Below, in pieces: positions 10,026 to 20,342 of a stretch of 64,000 nucleotides of DNA. Source of the DNA: Euclidia mi (Eukaryota > Arthropoda > Insecta > Lepidoptera > Erebidae); contig OX123186.2 of assembly GCA_944739405.2 (NCBI GenBank), positions 15,927,552-15,991,551 of the forward strand. Reading direction: 5' to 3'. A model generated the notes under the pieces. It did no database searches. It worked only from the letters and a program-made list of their open reading frames with translations, and was not told the DNA's origin. The position numbers were made by a program, and so were the translations under genes. Position 1 is the first letter of the stretch. The number at the start of each line of letters is the position of its first letter.

Positions 10026-12983
10026 TCACTTTGACGGCCTTGAGAGATGCTTTTTCACGCCCCGCTTAAAAGACCCAGGATCAAGGGAGGAAGGAAACAC
10101 GTGAGCTGGCAGTGAGTTCCACATCTTTATGGTACGGCAAAGATAAGATGTACCGAACCTTTTCGTACGTGACGGTATCTGATCTACCGTATAAGGGTGG
10201 CACCTTAACCCGGCACGTGTTGTTCGGGATAGGAAAGGAGAGGGTGGGATGAGTTGAAAGAGTTCTTCTGAACACTCACCGTGATACAATCGGTAAAAGA
10301 CAGCCATTGAGGCTACGTCCCTGCGTAATTGCAGAGATTAAAGGGTCTTAGTAGCCTCAAGGTCACCTATGATACGGACAGCACGCCGCTGCAACCTATC
10401 AAGGGCATTTAGCAGGTACTGAGCGGAGCCGTTCCAGAGGTGAGAGCAGTATTCCACGCAGGGGCGAACCTGAGTCTTGTACAATAGACACAGCTGCTCC
10501 GGCGTGAAAAACCTCCTCACTCTGTTCAGGACTCCGAGTTTTCGAGATGCCGATTTAATGACACCCTCAATGTAGTTTCTCTGGTTGAGATTGCGGCGTA
10601 TGTCCATACCAAGTATATTTAGACTGTCCTGTATCGGTAGTGGAGTGTCCAGAAGAGAAGGTTGGGGAAGGAATGGAGATAACTTTGCTGAAAATGCGCA
10701 CACCTGTGTCTTCTTGGCGTTGAACTTGACCATGTTTTCAGCACCCCAATTCGAGATGCTGTTCAAAAGCTGGTCAAGCCCAGCGACAAGTTTTCGCCTA
10801 TTTTCCTCAATGTCGGCCTGCTCAGCCGCAGGATAGCCGAGATACCGCCCATGCACGGTACTGTCATCTGTATAGCAATGTATGCTCCCAAAAGTGAGCA
10901 TATCATTGATATGCAGAAGAAAAAGTGTGGGCGATAAGACGGATCCCTGGGGCACACCAGCATTTACCTGCATAAACTTTGAATTTAGACCTTCGCAAAT
11001 AACTTGAACACGTCGTTCATGCAGGAAGCAAGCAACCCAGTTGCACAATCGAGATGGCAAGCCGTAAGCCGGAAGCTTGGAAAGAAGCGCACGATGCCAG
11101 ACTCTATCGAAGGCTTTGGAGATGTCGAGGCTGATAGCCAACGCCTCCCCTTGCCTGTCCATAGCCTCACCCCAAAGGTGAGTGACATACGCTAGAAGGT
11201 CGCCCGTTGATCATTTCGGTCTGAAGCCATATTGTCGATCATTGATAAGAGAGCGATCTTCTAGGTAGCGAACGAGTTGGGTGTTGATAATCCGTTCGAA
11301 TACCTTGCAGAGAATCCCTATTCTCCTCCCTATTCGCCTGCGGCACGACGCCAGAGTAGTAAGACAGGCGATACAGGCGTGTAAGCGTTGGAGACAACTC
11401 GGCTGCACATTTCTTAAGAACAACCGCTGGGATACCGTCGGGACCACTGGCTTTCGGGACATCGAGAGAGCGCAGTATCACGCGAACATCGCATTGCCTG
11501 ATGCGAACATCAGGCATGGAGTGGCCGCACTGGTTTATAGATGGCGGCTGCGAACCACGGTCATCGATTCGGGAGTTGGCCGCAAAGAGATTGACAAGCA
11601 AGTCAGCTTTCTCTTGCGGCCCATGAGCCAGTGATCCATCAAAGCATCGCAACGGTGGCAGTGAAGACTGGCAGAAATTGGATTGCACGGTTTTGGCCAG
11701 CCGCCAATATCCACGGCTTCCCGTAGGGTGCGACAGAAGTTCTTGGCAAAACCGTGCATCGCGCTGTGCATCCGCTCTGATGTATGCCCTCTTGCAGACC
11801 TAAGTGGCTCTGTTATAGGCCGCTTTGATGATATGGACACTCGGATCGCGATGAGACCGAGCCCTGATCCAAGCACGGTACGCCGACTGTTTTTGTTTAA
11901 CAGCATCGGCGCACTCGCGATCGAACCAGGGCCGGAGTCTGCTGTTGCTGGTGACAAAAGTGGATGGAATATAATACTCCATACCTAACAAAATTTCCCC
12001 AGCAACAGCAGACGCACTCTCCGAAGGATCCCTCCCACCAAAACAACGCTGAAACCACGGAATGGACGCGTAATAACTGCGCAGGCCATCCCAATCTGCT
12101 GACGAGTAGTGCCATAAGCGTCGCTTTACGTCCACATGTTGTGAAGGCGCAGCGGTTGCCACTGAAGTGCAGACCAAACAGTGTTTGGAGGAGCCCAATG
12201 GGGCTGGAACAGACACACTGTACTGGTCTGGATGACTCGTCAGTGGAAGGTCCAGCAAAGAGGGCGCTTGACCCTGAATATCTGGTATCCTGGTGGGCTG
12301 GAGTACCAGCTGGGTCAGGTCATGCGTGAGAGCGAATGCGTGAGCAGCCCTTCCCGCGTGGTCTGTTTTGGGAGAGCCCAACCAGGTCTCATGGTGGGCA
12401 TTAAAATCTCCCAAAAAGACCAACTCAGCGGTCGGAAACTGTTCCTGCGCATCATCTGCCGCCTGACTCAGGTAATCAAAAAGTCGAGTTGTCTCGGCAT
12501 CTCCAGTATGGGAACGGTATATACACACGTAAATCCGGGCTAATGAACCCAGATTTACGTATATCCACAGAACGGAAAAAGAGGGGTCCTCTAGGCGCTG
12601 CCTAGAGGAACCCTCCTTTTTCGTCAGCGTAAACGACGTCAGCAAATATCCGCCCTGACGAACAAGCATACTCCGGCTTTTGCGTAGAAGTTCTCTTCAA
12701 GGGCATAGCCGGGATATTGCAGATAAGTCGTGTCGGCAGGGCGGCTTATTTGAGTCTCCGTCATAAAAAGCATGACCGGCCTTGCCGTCTCGAGATGGTG
12801 GTGGACGGCGTTGAGGTTTGAATGGAGTCCGCGGATGTTGGCGAACTCCACCTCAAGTAGCGTGTGGGTGGGAAAGGTTGACGCCGCTGTGTGACCGTTA
12901 CCAATGCTTGCTGCCATAGTGGAGTGGAAGAAGAAAGGAGGGGCGTGAAAAGAGGTGGCAATCACTGCAGCAGCGCGTGACAA
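10026..12983 (-). pseudogene. LINE ORF2: endonuclease and reverse transcriptase, broken
   Basis: The APE-type endonuclease starts near 12,983 (VEFANIRGLHSNLNAVHHHL) and changes frame near 12,650. It continues through LGDFNAHHETW and GSSKH, where most relatives have SDH. The RT part carries KASGPDGIPAVVLK, RQYGFRPK, SLDISKAFDRVWH, GVPQGSVLSPTLF and a YTDD core in place of the usual YADD. The C-terminal tail (FYRLYHGECSEELF, MWNSLP, GSFKRGVKKHL) ends at 10,026. In-frame stops lie at 11,800, 11,211 and 10,338, with a second frame change near 11,340. In life it would nick target DNA and copy its RNA in place. The C-terminal signature fits the Jockey/CR1 group; finer placement needs a tree. Confidence 0.85.
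10338..11162 (-). CDS. Longest intact RT segment of the LINE (274 codons)
   Basis: This is the palm and thumb part of the LINE reverse transcriptase. Residues 11-24 carry the first catalytic region (SLDISKAFDRVWHR). The GVPQGSVLSPTLF motif lies near residue 70, YTDD near residue 97, and the KTQVCAFS primer-grip area near residue 149. It is in frame with the next segment upstream across a TGA at 11,211, and with the C-terminal tail downstream across a TAA at 10,338. Threonine in the YxDD box is uncommon. It is a fragment of a dead element, not an independent gene. Confidence 0.8.
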   Translation of the reverse strand: MDRQGEALAISLDISKAFDRVWHRALLSKLPAYGLPSRLCNWVACFLHERRVQVICEGLNSKFMQVNAGVPQGSVLSPTLFLLHINDMLTFGSIHCYTDDSTVHGRYLGYPAAEQADIEENRRKLVAGLDQLLNSISNWGAENMVKFNAKKTQVCAFSAKLSPFLPQPSLLDTPLPIQDSLNILGMDIRRNLNQRNYIEGVIKSASRKLGVLNRVRRFFTPEQLCLLYKTQVRPCVEYCSHLWNGSAQYLLNALDRLQRRAVRIIGDLEATKTL

Positions 12984-13505
12984 AGCGTTTCGTCATTGGA
13001 CTGTGCGGAATAGCAGTGGCCGATCCGCCGGACGGAAGGGCCCCCGTACCCTCCCTGATGTGGTCGCCGGGTCCCACCATCCGGTCACCAACCGGCACGA
13101 CGAGCCACTCCGAGATTATGCGCGGCCTGGTGGGGCAGCCTCCCGAGATGGTTAGTCCCAGTTGGGCCCCTTTACTATACTGCGGGCGGCCAGCGGCACC
13201 ACCGTTTCTACGGGTCTCCCTGGCCGGCGGGTCGACCCCCACTAACCACACAATGACTCCACTAATACTTCACTGGTCCAACGTATGCTGCGGTAACCGC
13301 CCCCTCACCTAAACCTTCACACTCTCTCTGCCATCCCAAAAGGAAAGGGAGAGAGAATGGGAAGGAAGGACTGGGCCTCCGGCGCTCTCACTCACCAAGC
13401 GAAACGCAGCAGAAAAGTACTGCTACTTTACGTTGATCTTCTGTGAGAGGGTAGTACCGCCCCGGACGAGCCGACCCATTCGTGCTGAAATCAGCATGGC
13501 CCTAC

Positions 13506-14037
13506 TGGTAGCGCCATCTACCTTTCCATCGAAACTAATCCCATCAACATCAATGGTTGGTCGCTGCTTGGCCAATGCGAGCGATGCCTTTTGTTTCTAT
13601 CCCTCTCTATCCCATTCCCAAGAAGGGGGCACGCCTTCGCGGATTGGTCGCGGCGATCGTCGACGCGAGTGACAGTCCAGAACTTTCGAGAATATTCGAT
13701 TCGCTAAATACGTGTCCGCCATACCGTATCGCACCGCGCCGCTCCCGCTATAATTATTGCCGCTTTTATAAACCGATCGCAAGTGAAGGTGATTTGTGTA
13801 GTGAAGTGAATCCAGCAGCTTCATCCCGAAACCACCAGGAGACTGCCCTTCTGAGACGAAGAAGATTGCCGAACAAGGTAAGTCCCCTTCATCCTTGGAA
13901 TATCCTATACCCACTCACAATCATCTCTCCCATTCCAATCCTAGGCGACTAAAACCCGCTATCCTTTGAATACAGTCCATTCCATTAATCCTTCCCAAGT
14001 CGCCTAGAACCTACGGTTTCGGTGTATCGCCGAACTA
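13506..14037 (+). repeat. 5' LTR of BEL copy 1
   Basis: It begins TGGTAGCGCCATCTACC and ends CGCCGAACTA. Same length as the 3' LTR. It must hold the promoter; AAATACGTGTCC and CGCTTTTATAAACCGATCGC (a possible TATA-like TTTATAAA) lie in its middle. The 131-codon ORF inside recurs in the other LTR only because the LTRs are copies. Confidence 0.93.
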
Positions 14038-14367
14038 TTTTTTTTATCCATACGAGTCGGATTCATTTACGTTTTTATACGTTATACCGCTATACCTAGG
14101 CAGTTATAGCACCTAGCTATACTCCTAATATATTCACATAACCGTCACACGGTTGTTTCCGCCCGCATCAGTAGGTAAACTTTTATGTAGCTACCTACTT
14201 ACTCAATTATCATTTCTGGAACTATCATAGTTGTCTTGTAAATCTCATATTTCAAGCAACTTTTAAGTCCTCCGCTTTAAAGTGTTGCCTAGGTACTTAG
14301 GTAAAATAATAGGTACTTTAGATATTCTTATTTTGTTTCGGTCTCATTAGCTTATACTTACGTAAGC
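14038..14367 (+). other. Untranslated leader of BEL copy 1
   Basis: About 330 bp between the LTR and the gag start. It begins TTTTTTTATCCATACGAGTC, so the primer-binding site should be in the first 20 bases; I cannot name the tRNA. Copy 3 has a closely similar leader of 338 bp. Confidence 0.7.
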
Positions 14368-15099
14368 ATGTCACAACAAAAGAAGTCACGCGTGTCGGAA
14401 GACAAAAAGATGACAATCTTAGAAGCAAAACGCAATATTTTAACCGCATCTATGTCTGACAGTAATAGCGAAGCATTTCTCAGTTATTGTATGACAGTAG
14501 ATCGTATTCGAACAGATTTTCATAAGTTGTTAGACGATTATAACGCAAGATTACTTTCTATCAATCCTGATGAAAAACCGAACTATCAGGCGTACACCTC
14601 ATTCGAAGATCTTTATTGTATTATTAAGCGTATACAATCGCAATTGGAGGGTGAATGTTCAGCAGAGCCCGTTGCCCGCAAATCGAGATTACCGCCAATC
14701 GAGATTATGTCGTTTGACGGAGATATACGAAATTGGTCGTTATTCTATGCGAGTTTTAAGTCTACAGTGCAAGATAATGGTTCTCTGACAGATGCTGACA
14801 GGTTGTACTATTTAATAGGTAAACTGTCACCGAAGGCCCAGTCCGTATTTGCAGGTGTCACACCCAGTGCTGAGAATTATCAGGTCATATTTCAGTCACT
14901 ACTTGACAGATATCAAGACACGCGCGTCCTAGCGTCTACTTACTTTGACCAAGCTTTAAATCTCAAACTGTCCGGCAACGCGTCTGTCGCGAATTTCCAG
15001 CTGTTTATTGATAACTTCGTAACCGCGGTTAATTTTCTTAGGAACTTAAAATTAGAAGATCTTTCCGACTTTATGTCAACTCGCTTTAAAAAAGTTTGA
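14368..15099 (+). pseudogene. gag: BEL/Pao gag (copy 1), N-terminal part
   Basis: The frame starts at MSQQKKSRVSEDKKMTILEA, the same start as copy 3. A core of the DUF1759-like Gag type follows: PPIEIMSFDGDIRNWSLFYA at about residues 108-127, LIGKLSPKAQSVFAG, and QSLLDRYQDTRVLASTYFDQ. Gag builds the cytoplasmic particle that carries the element's RNA. Compared with copy 3, about 17 codons are missing after residue 27, and a 5-nt loss near 15,075 shifts the frame so that it ends at 15,099. Downstream Gag resumes in another frame at 15,125. Clearly a Gag, clearly broken. Confidence 0.88.
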
Positions 15100-15124
15100 C
15101 ACTGATACAATTCGCGCATTCGAG

Positions 15125-15463
15125 ATGACGGAACGTAATAATAAAATACCTACACTAGATAGTTTTATTTCGTTCATCAAAGATCAGTGTCGAATATTTC
15201 ATAAAACGCAGTCTGGTTCACCTGGCCCGTCTAACACTAACAGCAACAAACAAAGGTTGAATAAATCGCGAAACAGTAATAATAACTCGGTCCCTAATCC
15301 ACAATCTTACGTAACATGTTCGGAATCTAATAGTAATAATTCACAGAAGTGTCTGTGCAGTAATATAGTGCACGACCACTTATACAAGTGTCCCGCCTTC
15401 GATAATTTGAATGCAACCGCTCGTTTTAAATGCGTAAAAGGTAACAAAGCTTGCATTAATTAA
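15125..15463 (+). pseudogene. gag: BEL/Pao gag C-terminal region (copy 1)
   Basis: It continues Gag after the frameshift: MTERNNKIPTLDSFISFIKD, then an Asn/Ser-rich linker (residues about 35-75), then a cysteine motif CLCSNIVHDHLYKCPAF at about 78-94. It stops at KGNKACIN where copy 3 continues into a Cys/His zinc-knuckle block, so the RNA-binding knuckles are damaged here. It is more than 80% like copy 3 over the shared part by eye. Confidence 0.85.
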
Positions 15464-15526
15464 GCATAAAACATAAAACAAGTAATTGTTTTAGTAAGAC
15501 AAAGTGTCGCTTATGCAATAAATTCA

Positions 15527-16222
15527 TTGCTTCACTTCGATAAAGGTAACACGTTGTCAAGCCAAGCCGCTAACCTTGACATACTTACCTCACAGGTGCA
15601 GGCCACGGTGACTTCCCCCTCCACGCTTCAGAATGAGATATCGTTGTGTACGACATCCATTGCGCGGGCGGCACGCACGCGCGGACGGCCTTCACGCGCT
15701 TGTAGTGATCAGAGCAGTGCTAGGCCGCCATGTATGGCATCTAAGACTGTTCTGTTAGTGACAGCGCAAGTTATCATATATGATGTTAATGGGTCGCCGC
15801 ACATGGTACGTTGTCTGCTAGATAGCGCATCTCAGACGAATTTAATAACGTTAGAATTGTTCAAACGCCTCGGATTATGGAATAACATTAAAAATACGAA
15901 CTCAATAATCCGAGGGATAGGCGGATCAGAAAAACATTGCAATGGTTCCGTAGATATTAAAATACATTCGCGTTTTAATAGGGACATTAATTTTAACATT
16001 TCTTCGCTTATCGTGGAGCGTATTACGGACACATTGCCAAACGCTAATGTGGACGTATCGCTTCTCACACACCTCGAGTCATTGCCGCTAGCAGACGCGG
16101 AGTTTGCGAATCCGGCAGGCATTGATCTTTTGATCGGAGCTTCAATATTTCCGCACTTGCTACTAACTAAAATAGTACGTAGTGAGCGATATGATTTACC
16201 GCCCGCTTGTTCTGCTCTTTAA
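15527..16222 (+). pseudogene. pol: BEL/Pao aspartic protease region (copy 1)
   Basis: A 231-codon frame begins in the remains of the nucleocapsid (LHFDKGNTLSSQAANLD). The protease follows: VIIYDVNGSPHMVRCLLDSA, with DSAS in place of the more usual DTG/DSGS at about residue 103, and then SQTNLITLELFKRLG and IRGIGGSE. The C-terminal block AGIDLLIGASIFPHLL is the conserved DLLIG region of BEL/Pao elements. The enzyme would cut the Gag-Pol precursor. The frame ends at 16,222 and coding sense is lost until 16,925. Confidence 0.85.
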
Positions 16223-16273
16223 GAGATCAAGGTGGGTGCTAAAACTGTGTGTAAGATAAAGCACTAATTAGCT

Positions 16274-16915
16274 ATGCTATGCTATGCTATGCTATGCTAT
16301 GCCATGCTATGCTAGGCCACGCTATGCTATGCTACGCTATGCTATGCTGTGCTATGCTATGCTACGCCATGCTACGCCACGCTATGCTACGCTATGCTAC
16401 GCTATGCTACGCTATGCTACGCTATGCTACGCTATGCTACGCTATGCTACGCTATGCTACGCTATGCTACGCTATGCTACGCTATGCTACGCTATGCTAC
16501 GCTATGCTACGCTATGCTACGCTATGCTACGCTATGCTACGCTATGCTACGCTATGCTACGCTATGCTACGCTATGCTACGCTATGCTACGCTATGCTAC
16601 GCTATGCTACGCTATGCTACGCTATGCTACGCTATGCTACGCTATGCTACGCTATGCTACGCTATGCTACGCTATGCTACGCTATGCTACGCTATGCTAC
16701 GCTATGCTACGCTATGCTACGCTATGCTACGCTATGCTACGCTATGCTACGCTATGCTACGCTATGCTACGCTATGCTACGCTATGCTACGCTATGCTAC
16801 GCTATGCTACGCTATGCTACGCTACGCTATACTACGCTACGCTACGCTACGCTATGCTATGCTATGCTATGCTATGCTATGCTAAGCTACGCTACGCTAC
16901 ACTATACTATACTAC
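16274..16915 (+). repeat. 10-bp minisatellite (GCTATGCTAC)n inside BEL copy 1
   Basis: About 44 near-perfect GCTATGCTAC units (16,379-16,821) are flanked by 5-bp GCTAT/GCTAC units. The unit length is 1 modulo 3 and contains no stop in any plus-strand frame, so all three frames stay open for 180-230 codons. These are not genes. The array stands where roughly 400-450 codons of linker and RT N-terminus should be. Confidence 0.97.
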
Positions 16916-16924
16916 ACTTCCACT

Positions 16925-18028
16925 TTGTATATGGATGACCTTGCCTGTAGTGTCATACCCGCTCCGCTAGCAATTTCGCTTTGTGAAGAGCTCATTCAGC
17001 TTTTCAAGCGAGGCCAGTTTGATCTTGTCAAATGGACAAGCAACTCTAAGGAGGTTCTCGCACGCATACCAGATTCTCATAAAGCTTCTCCAGACATTGA
17101 GTTTGAGAAGTCTGTACCGCATAAAGTTCTCGGTTTACGCTGGGACAAATCCTGTGATAGTTTTCGGTTTGACGTCTCACCGCCAGATGATAAGTGCACC
17201 AAACGCACTATGCTGTCCACAGTGGCTCGACTATGGGACATAATGGGATTTGTGGCTCCCACAATTTTGTACGCCAAGCTCTTGACAAAGGAACTTTGGC
17301 TATCAAAGTGTGAGTGGGATGAAACACTCCCTGACCATATTGTCGCCGCTTGGGGCCAGTTTTGTATTGAGCTTACCGCGCTCAATCAAATTACTATTCC
17401 GCGTCATCTTGGGTTGGTAGATGGATGTACCATCAACTTAATAGGTTTCACTGACGCCAGCAAGCGTGCTTACGGCGGAGTTGTATATCTGCAAGTCCGC
17501 ATTGGTTCTAACTACTCGGTGCAGTTAGTTTGTGCCAAGTCTAAGGTCTCGCCTGTTAAAACCATTTCGGTTGCGAGACTGGAGTTGTGCGCGGCCATTC
17601 TGCTGTCTCAGTTGCTCCGCAAGGTTCAAGACACAGTTTTGCCCCACTACTCTATTAATAAAATATACGCATTTTCCGACTCCAAAGTAGTGCTCGCTTG
17701 GATTCATTCTTCTCCTCACCGCTGGCAGACTTTTGTCGCCAACCGCGTTAGTAAATTGATTGAACTTGTTCCCGCTACTTGTTTCAATCACGTCGCGGGT
17801 TATCGTACTCGTCTTCAGGAAGAACGTTACATAGATCATATTGACTGGAAGTTTATTCCACCAGCATCACCACATTTCGGTGGATGTTGGGAAAGCATAA
17901 TCAAAGTAATTAAAACGCATCTCTTCAAGGTTATAGGTCAACAGATCCTCTCTTACGAAGAGCTTTTAACTGTCCTTGCACAAGTCGAGGCACTGATCAA
18001 CCCGCGTTGTTACCGTGAAAACCGCTAA
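16925..18028 (+). pseudogene. pol: BEL/Pao RT core, RNase H and integrase end (copy 1)
   Basis: The frame opens straight at the catalytic YMDDLACSV of reverse transcriptase. The thumb (FKRGQFDLVKWTSNSKEVL, GLRWDKSCDSFRFDV, TMLSTVARLWDIMGFVAP) follows, and then RNase H with its acidic residues (IGFTDASKRAYGGVVYL near residue 175; IYAFSDSKVVLAWI near 240). Near residue 293 (about 17,802) the sequence jumps into the integrase C-terminal region (FIPPASPHFGGCWESIIKV, SYEELLTVLAQVEALINPRC). The integrase zinc domain and two catalytic acids are missing. It cannot encode a working Pol. Confidence 0.88.
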
Positions 18029-18297
18029 AGGGAGTTACGTGCGCCCTGTTGTACGTCTCTGTCCGCTTCCAACTCGGTGAGATCTAGCCTGAAGTTGGAC
18101 CTAACTCTTAGTTTAAGTATTTAGTTAGTAGTTTTCGCTATTATTTCGTTTGTAGTTTTCGCTAAAGTTAAATTTAGATTAATTTTATTGTCATATCGCT
18201 GTCTTAGCCTATTGATGGGTTATGCGGTAGTACACCCAACATAGCTAAGTTCAATTCTATTTTCTTTTAAAGGCAACCCTTTAGGGCCGGGGGGATA

Positions 18298-18829
18298 TGG
18301 TAGCGCCATCTACCTTTCCATCGAAACTAATCCCATCAACATCAATGGTTGGTCGCTGCTTGGCCAATGCGAGCGATGCCTTTTGTTTCTATCCCTCTCT
18401 ATCCCATTCCCAAGAAGGGGGCACGCCTTCGCGGATTTGTCGCGGCGATCGTCGATGCGAGTGACAGTCCAGAACTTTCGAGAACATTCGATTCGCTAAA
18501 TACGTGTCCGCCATACCGTATCGCACCGCGCCGCTCCCGCTATAATTATTGCCGCTTATATAAACCGATCGCAAGTGAAGGTGATTTGTGTAGTGAAGTG
18601 AATCCAGCAGCTTCATCCCGAAACCACCAGGAGACTGCCCTTCTGAGACGAAGAAGATTGCCGAACAAGGTAAGTCCCCTTCATCCTTGGAATATCCTAT
18701 ACCCACTCACAATCATCTCTCCCATTCCAATCCTAGGCGACTAAAACCCGCTATCCTTTGAATACAGTCCATTCCATTAATCCTTCCCAAGTCGCCTCGA
18801 ACCTACGGTTTCGGTGTATCGCCGAACCA
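18298..18829 (+). repeat. 3' LTR of BEL copy 1
   Basis: Starts TGGTAGCG, directly after a polypurine-like GGGCCGGGGGGATA (about 18,284-18,297), and ends CGCCGAACCA. It differs from the 5' LTR at about six of 532 positions. Confidence 0.93.
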
Positions 18830-18874
18830 CCTACTACCTATCGTATAGATATATATTCTTAAAAATATGATTTC

Positions 18875-19392
18875 ATCAATATTATCAGTATGGAAATCTA
18901 TTCGGCTAGAAGCCAAATAAATTCCTAGTATCTCAAGTTTCATAAATATTTAATTTCACACTAAGCCCTAATAATAATCCAATAAATTTTACAACATGTA
19001 CGTTGTAAAGTACAAATACTTCACACCCGTTGAGTCGGGGTATACAGATTACTGGAGTTTCTTCCCGTTATGTGTATAGTTAAGTCATTAAGATACGCCT
19101 CTCATAAATGAAACTTACCCCATTGAAAGTTACCATCGATTTTCGAAAGTGCGGACCCTTTCATCGAGTTAGGGTATTAGGTCTATTGAAGGCGAGATTG
19201 TGTTAAATATTTCGTTGTGTATTTGTAGGATAACGTATTTTGCCATACTACATTCTTTTCATGTAATAGGAACAAGAGAGCAGTCGAATCGCTTGACTGT
19301 AAACAATTACATACTGCCGCCCATGGACGTAAGCAAACCAGAAGAGTCACAAGTGCGTTGCGGCTCCTTGAGTTGTAATATGAATAGGAGGA
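18875..19392. other. AT-rich stretch, no gene seen
   Basis: It starts with a 14-bp direct repeat (18,861-18,874) of 9,707-9,720. No coding or RNA feature. Confidence 0.4.
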
Positions 19393-19706
19393 GGTAGGCT
19401 TTCCAGGTAGTAGAGCCTTGCTGATTTCAGCACGAATGGGCCGGCTCGACCGGGGAAGTACTACCCTCTCACAGAAAATCGACGTAAAGTAATAGTATCC
19501 AGCCTGTTGCGTTTCGTTCGGTGAGTGAGAGTGGCGGAGGCCCATCCCCTATTCCTTTTCTCTCATCCCATCCCTCCTCCTATCCCTTTTCCCAACCCCA
19601 AGGGTCAGCAACGCACTTGTGACTCCTGTGGTGTTGCTCGTGTCCATGGGCGGCGGTAATTGCTTACCATCAGGCGATCCGTCTGCTCGTTAGCCGCCTA
19701 ATTTTA
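19393..19706 (+). mobile_element. Short LINE-derived element (5'-leader head, 3'-UTR tail)
   Basis: The head matches, in reverse, the LINE leader at 13,380-13,505 plus 18,830-18,842 (GCTGATTTCAGCACGAATGG and GAGTGAGAG). The tail matches LINE 3' ends (GCTTACCATCAGGCGATCCG, CTGCTCGTTAGCCGCC), followed by TTTTACATAAAAAA. No ORF lies between, so it looks like an internally deleted, non-autonomous derivative. Confidence 0.65.
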
Positions 19707-19724
19707 CATAAAAAAGGAGAAGTG

Positions 19725-19860
19725 GGATAAGGGAGAAAGAATAGGGGATGGGGCATCCGGCAATCCCACTCAGCAAGCAAAACGCAACAGTTTACGTACT
19801 GTTACTGCGTCTACGTCGATTTTCTGTGAGACGGTCTTGCCCGGTCGAGCGGGCTCATTA
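19725..19860 (-). repeat. Second, reversed copy of the LINE leader
   Basis: It reads in reverse as the same GAGTGGGATTGCCGG, then CGACGTAGACGC, then TGAGCCCGCTCGACCGGG block as 19,393-19,560, so the two form an inverted pair about 20 bp apart. Confidence 0.6.
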
Positions 19861-19864
19861 TTGC

Positions 19865-19915
19865 TATCGAAGCTATATAAAGTACAGCAAGGCTGTACTT
19901 TATATAGCTTCGATA
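19865..19915. repeat. Perfect 24-bp palindrome, 3-nt loop
   Basis: Arms 19,865-19,888 and 19,892-19,915 are exact reverse complements (TATCGAAGCTATATAAAGTA then CAGC), loop AAG. It lies at the edge of the reversed LINE leader. Confidence 0.95.
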
Positions 19916-20342
19916 ATAATATTGGATTCTCCGATCACGTTTAGTGATTAAGCATAGCAGTATGTGCTAAGTTCGATAAAGAAAGGTAGGTTTCCAGAGA
20001 ACAGTACATAGTTTCCAGAGCTTTTAATATCACTTTATGATCCATTTATTAAATTATATAAATTGTGCTGGCATTAACTCAAATTTTATTTTGACTTATA
20101 TACGGTAACAGTCACTTCCCAAAGAGTTGTTTGTTGGTCATTTTAGATGTACCGAAGCTCCTTATTTATACCTGAGTAATATCAATATATGTAATTGTTA
20201 TTTCGTTCCTACAGTGACGCCCTTTTATAGCCTCATACATAATTAAGATAGATAGATATACTTGATGCTCTGATTTCGTTTTTTATCAAATACTTTAGAC
20301 CTTTACAAAGCGAGGACTCACTACAACTGATTCTAAATTTAG

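Larger units (their letters stand above)
9901..13505 (-). mobile_element. Jockey-like non-LTR retrotransposon (LINE), broken
   Basis: On the minus strand the order is GC-rich 5' leader (about 13,505-12,984), endonuclease, reverse transcriptase, C-terminal tail, then a 3' end with GCTTACCATCAGGC before a T/A-rich tail near 9,901-9,920. The BEL element at 13,506 cuts it near its 5' end; the last leader bases continue at 18,835-18,842. Several frameshifts and stops show that it is dead. Confidence 0.85.
13506..18829 (+). mobile_element. BEL/Pao LTR retrotransposon, copy 1, internally rearranged
   Basis: Two LTRs of 532 bp each (13,506-14,037 and 18,298-18,829) are flanked by CCTAC at 13,501-13,505 and 18,830-18,834. 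By eye the LTRs differ at about six positions. The inside carries gag, a nucleocapsid-like region, protease, part of RT, RNase H and part of integrase. A 10-bp minisatellite lies between protease and the RT core, and a deletion joins RNase H to integrase. The element sits in the leader of the LINE at 9.9-13.5 kb; the LINE sequence resumes right after the second CCTAC. Related to copy 3 at 61.7 kb. Confidence 0.95.

Noticed and set aside
16279..16970. Three overlapping ORFs of 178-228 codons
   Set aside because: They are translations of the 10-bp minisatellite, whose unit has no stop in any plus-strand frame.
13557..18744. Matching 131-codon ORFs at 13,557-13,952 and 18,349-18,744
   Set aside because: They lie in the two LTRs of one element, so their conservation only reflects LTR identity. 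The diverged copy 3 LTR does not keep the frame.
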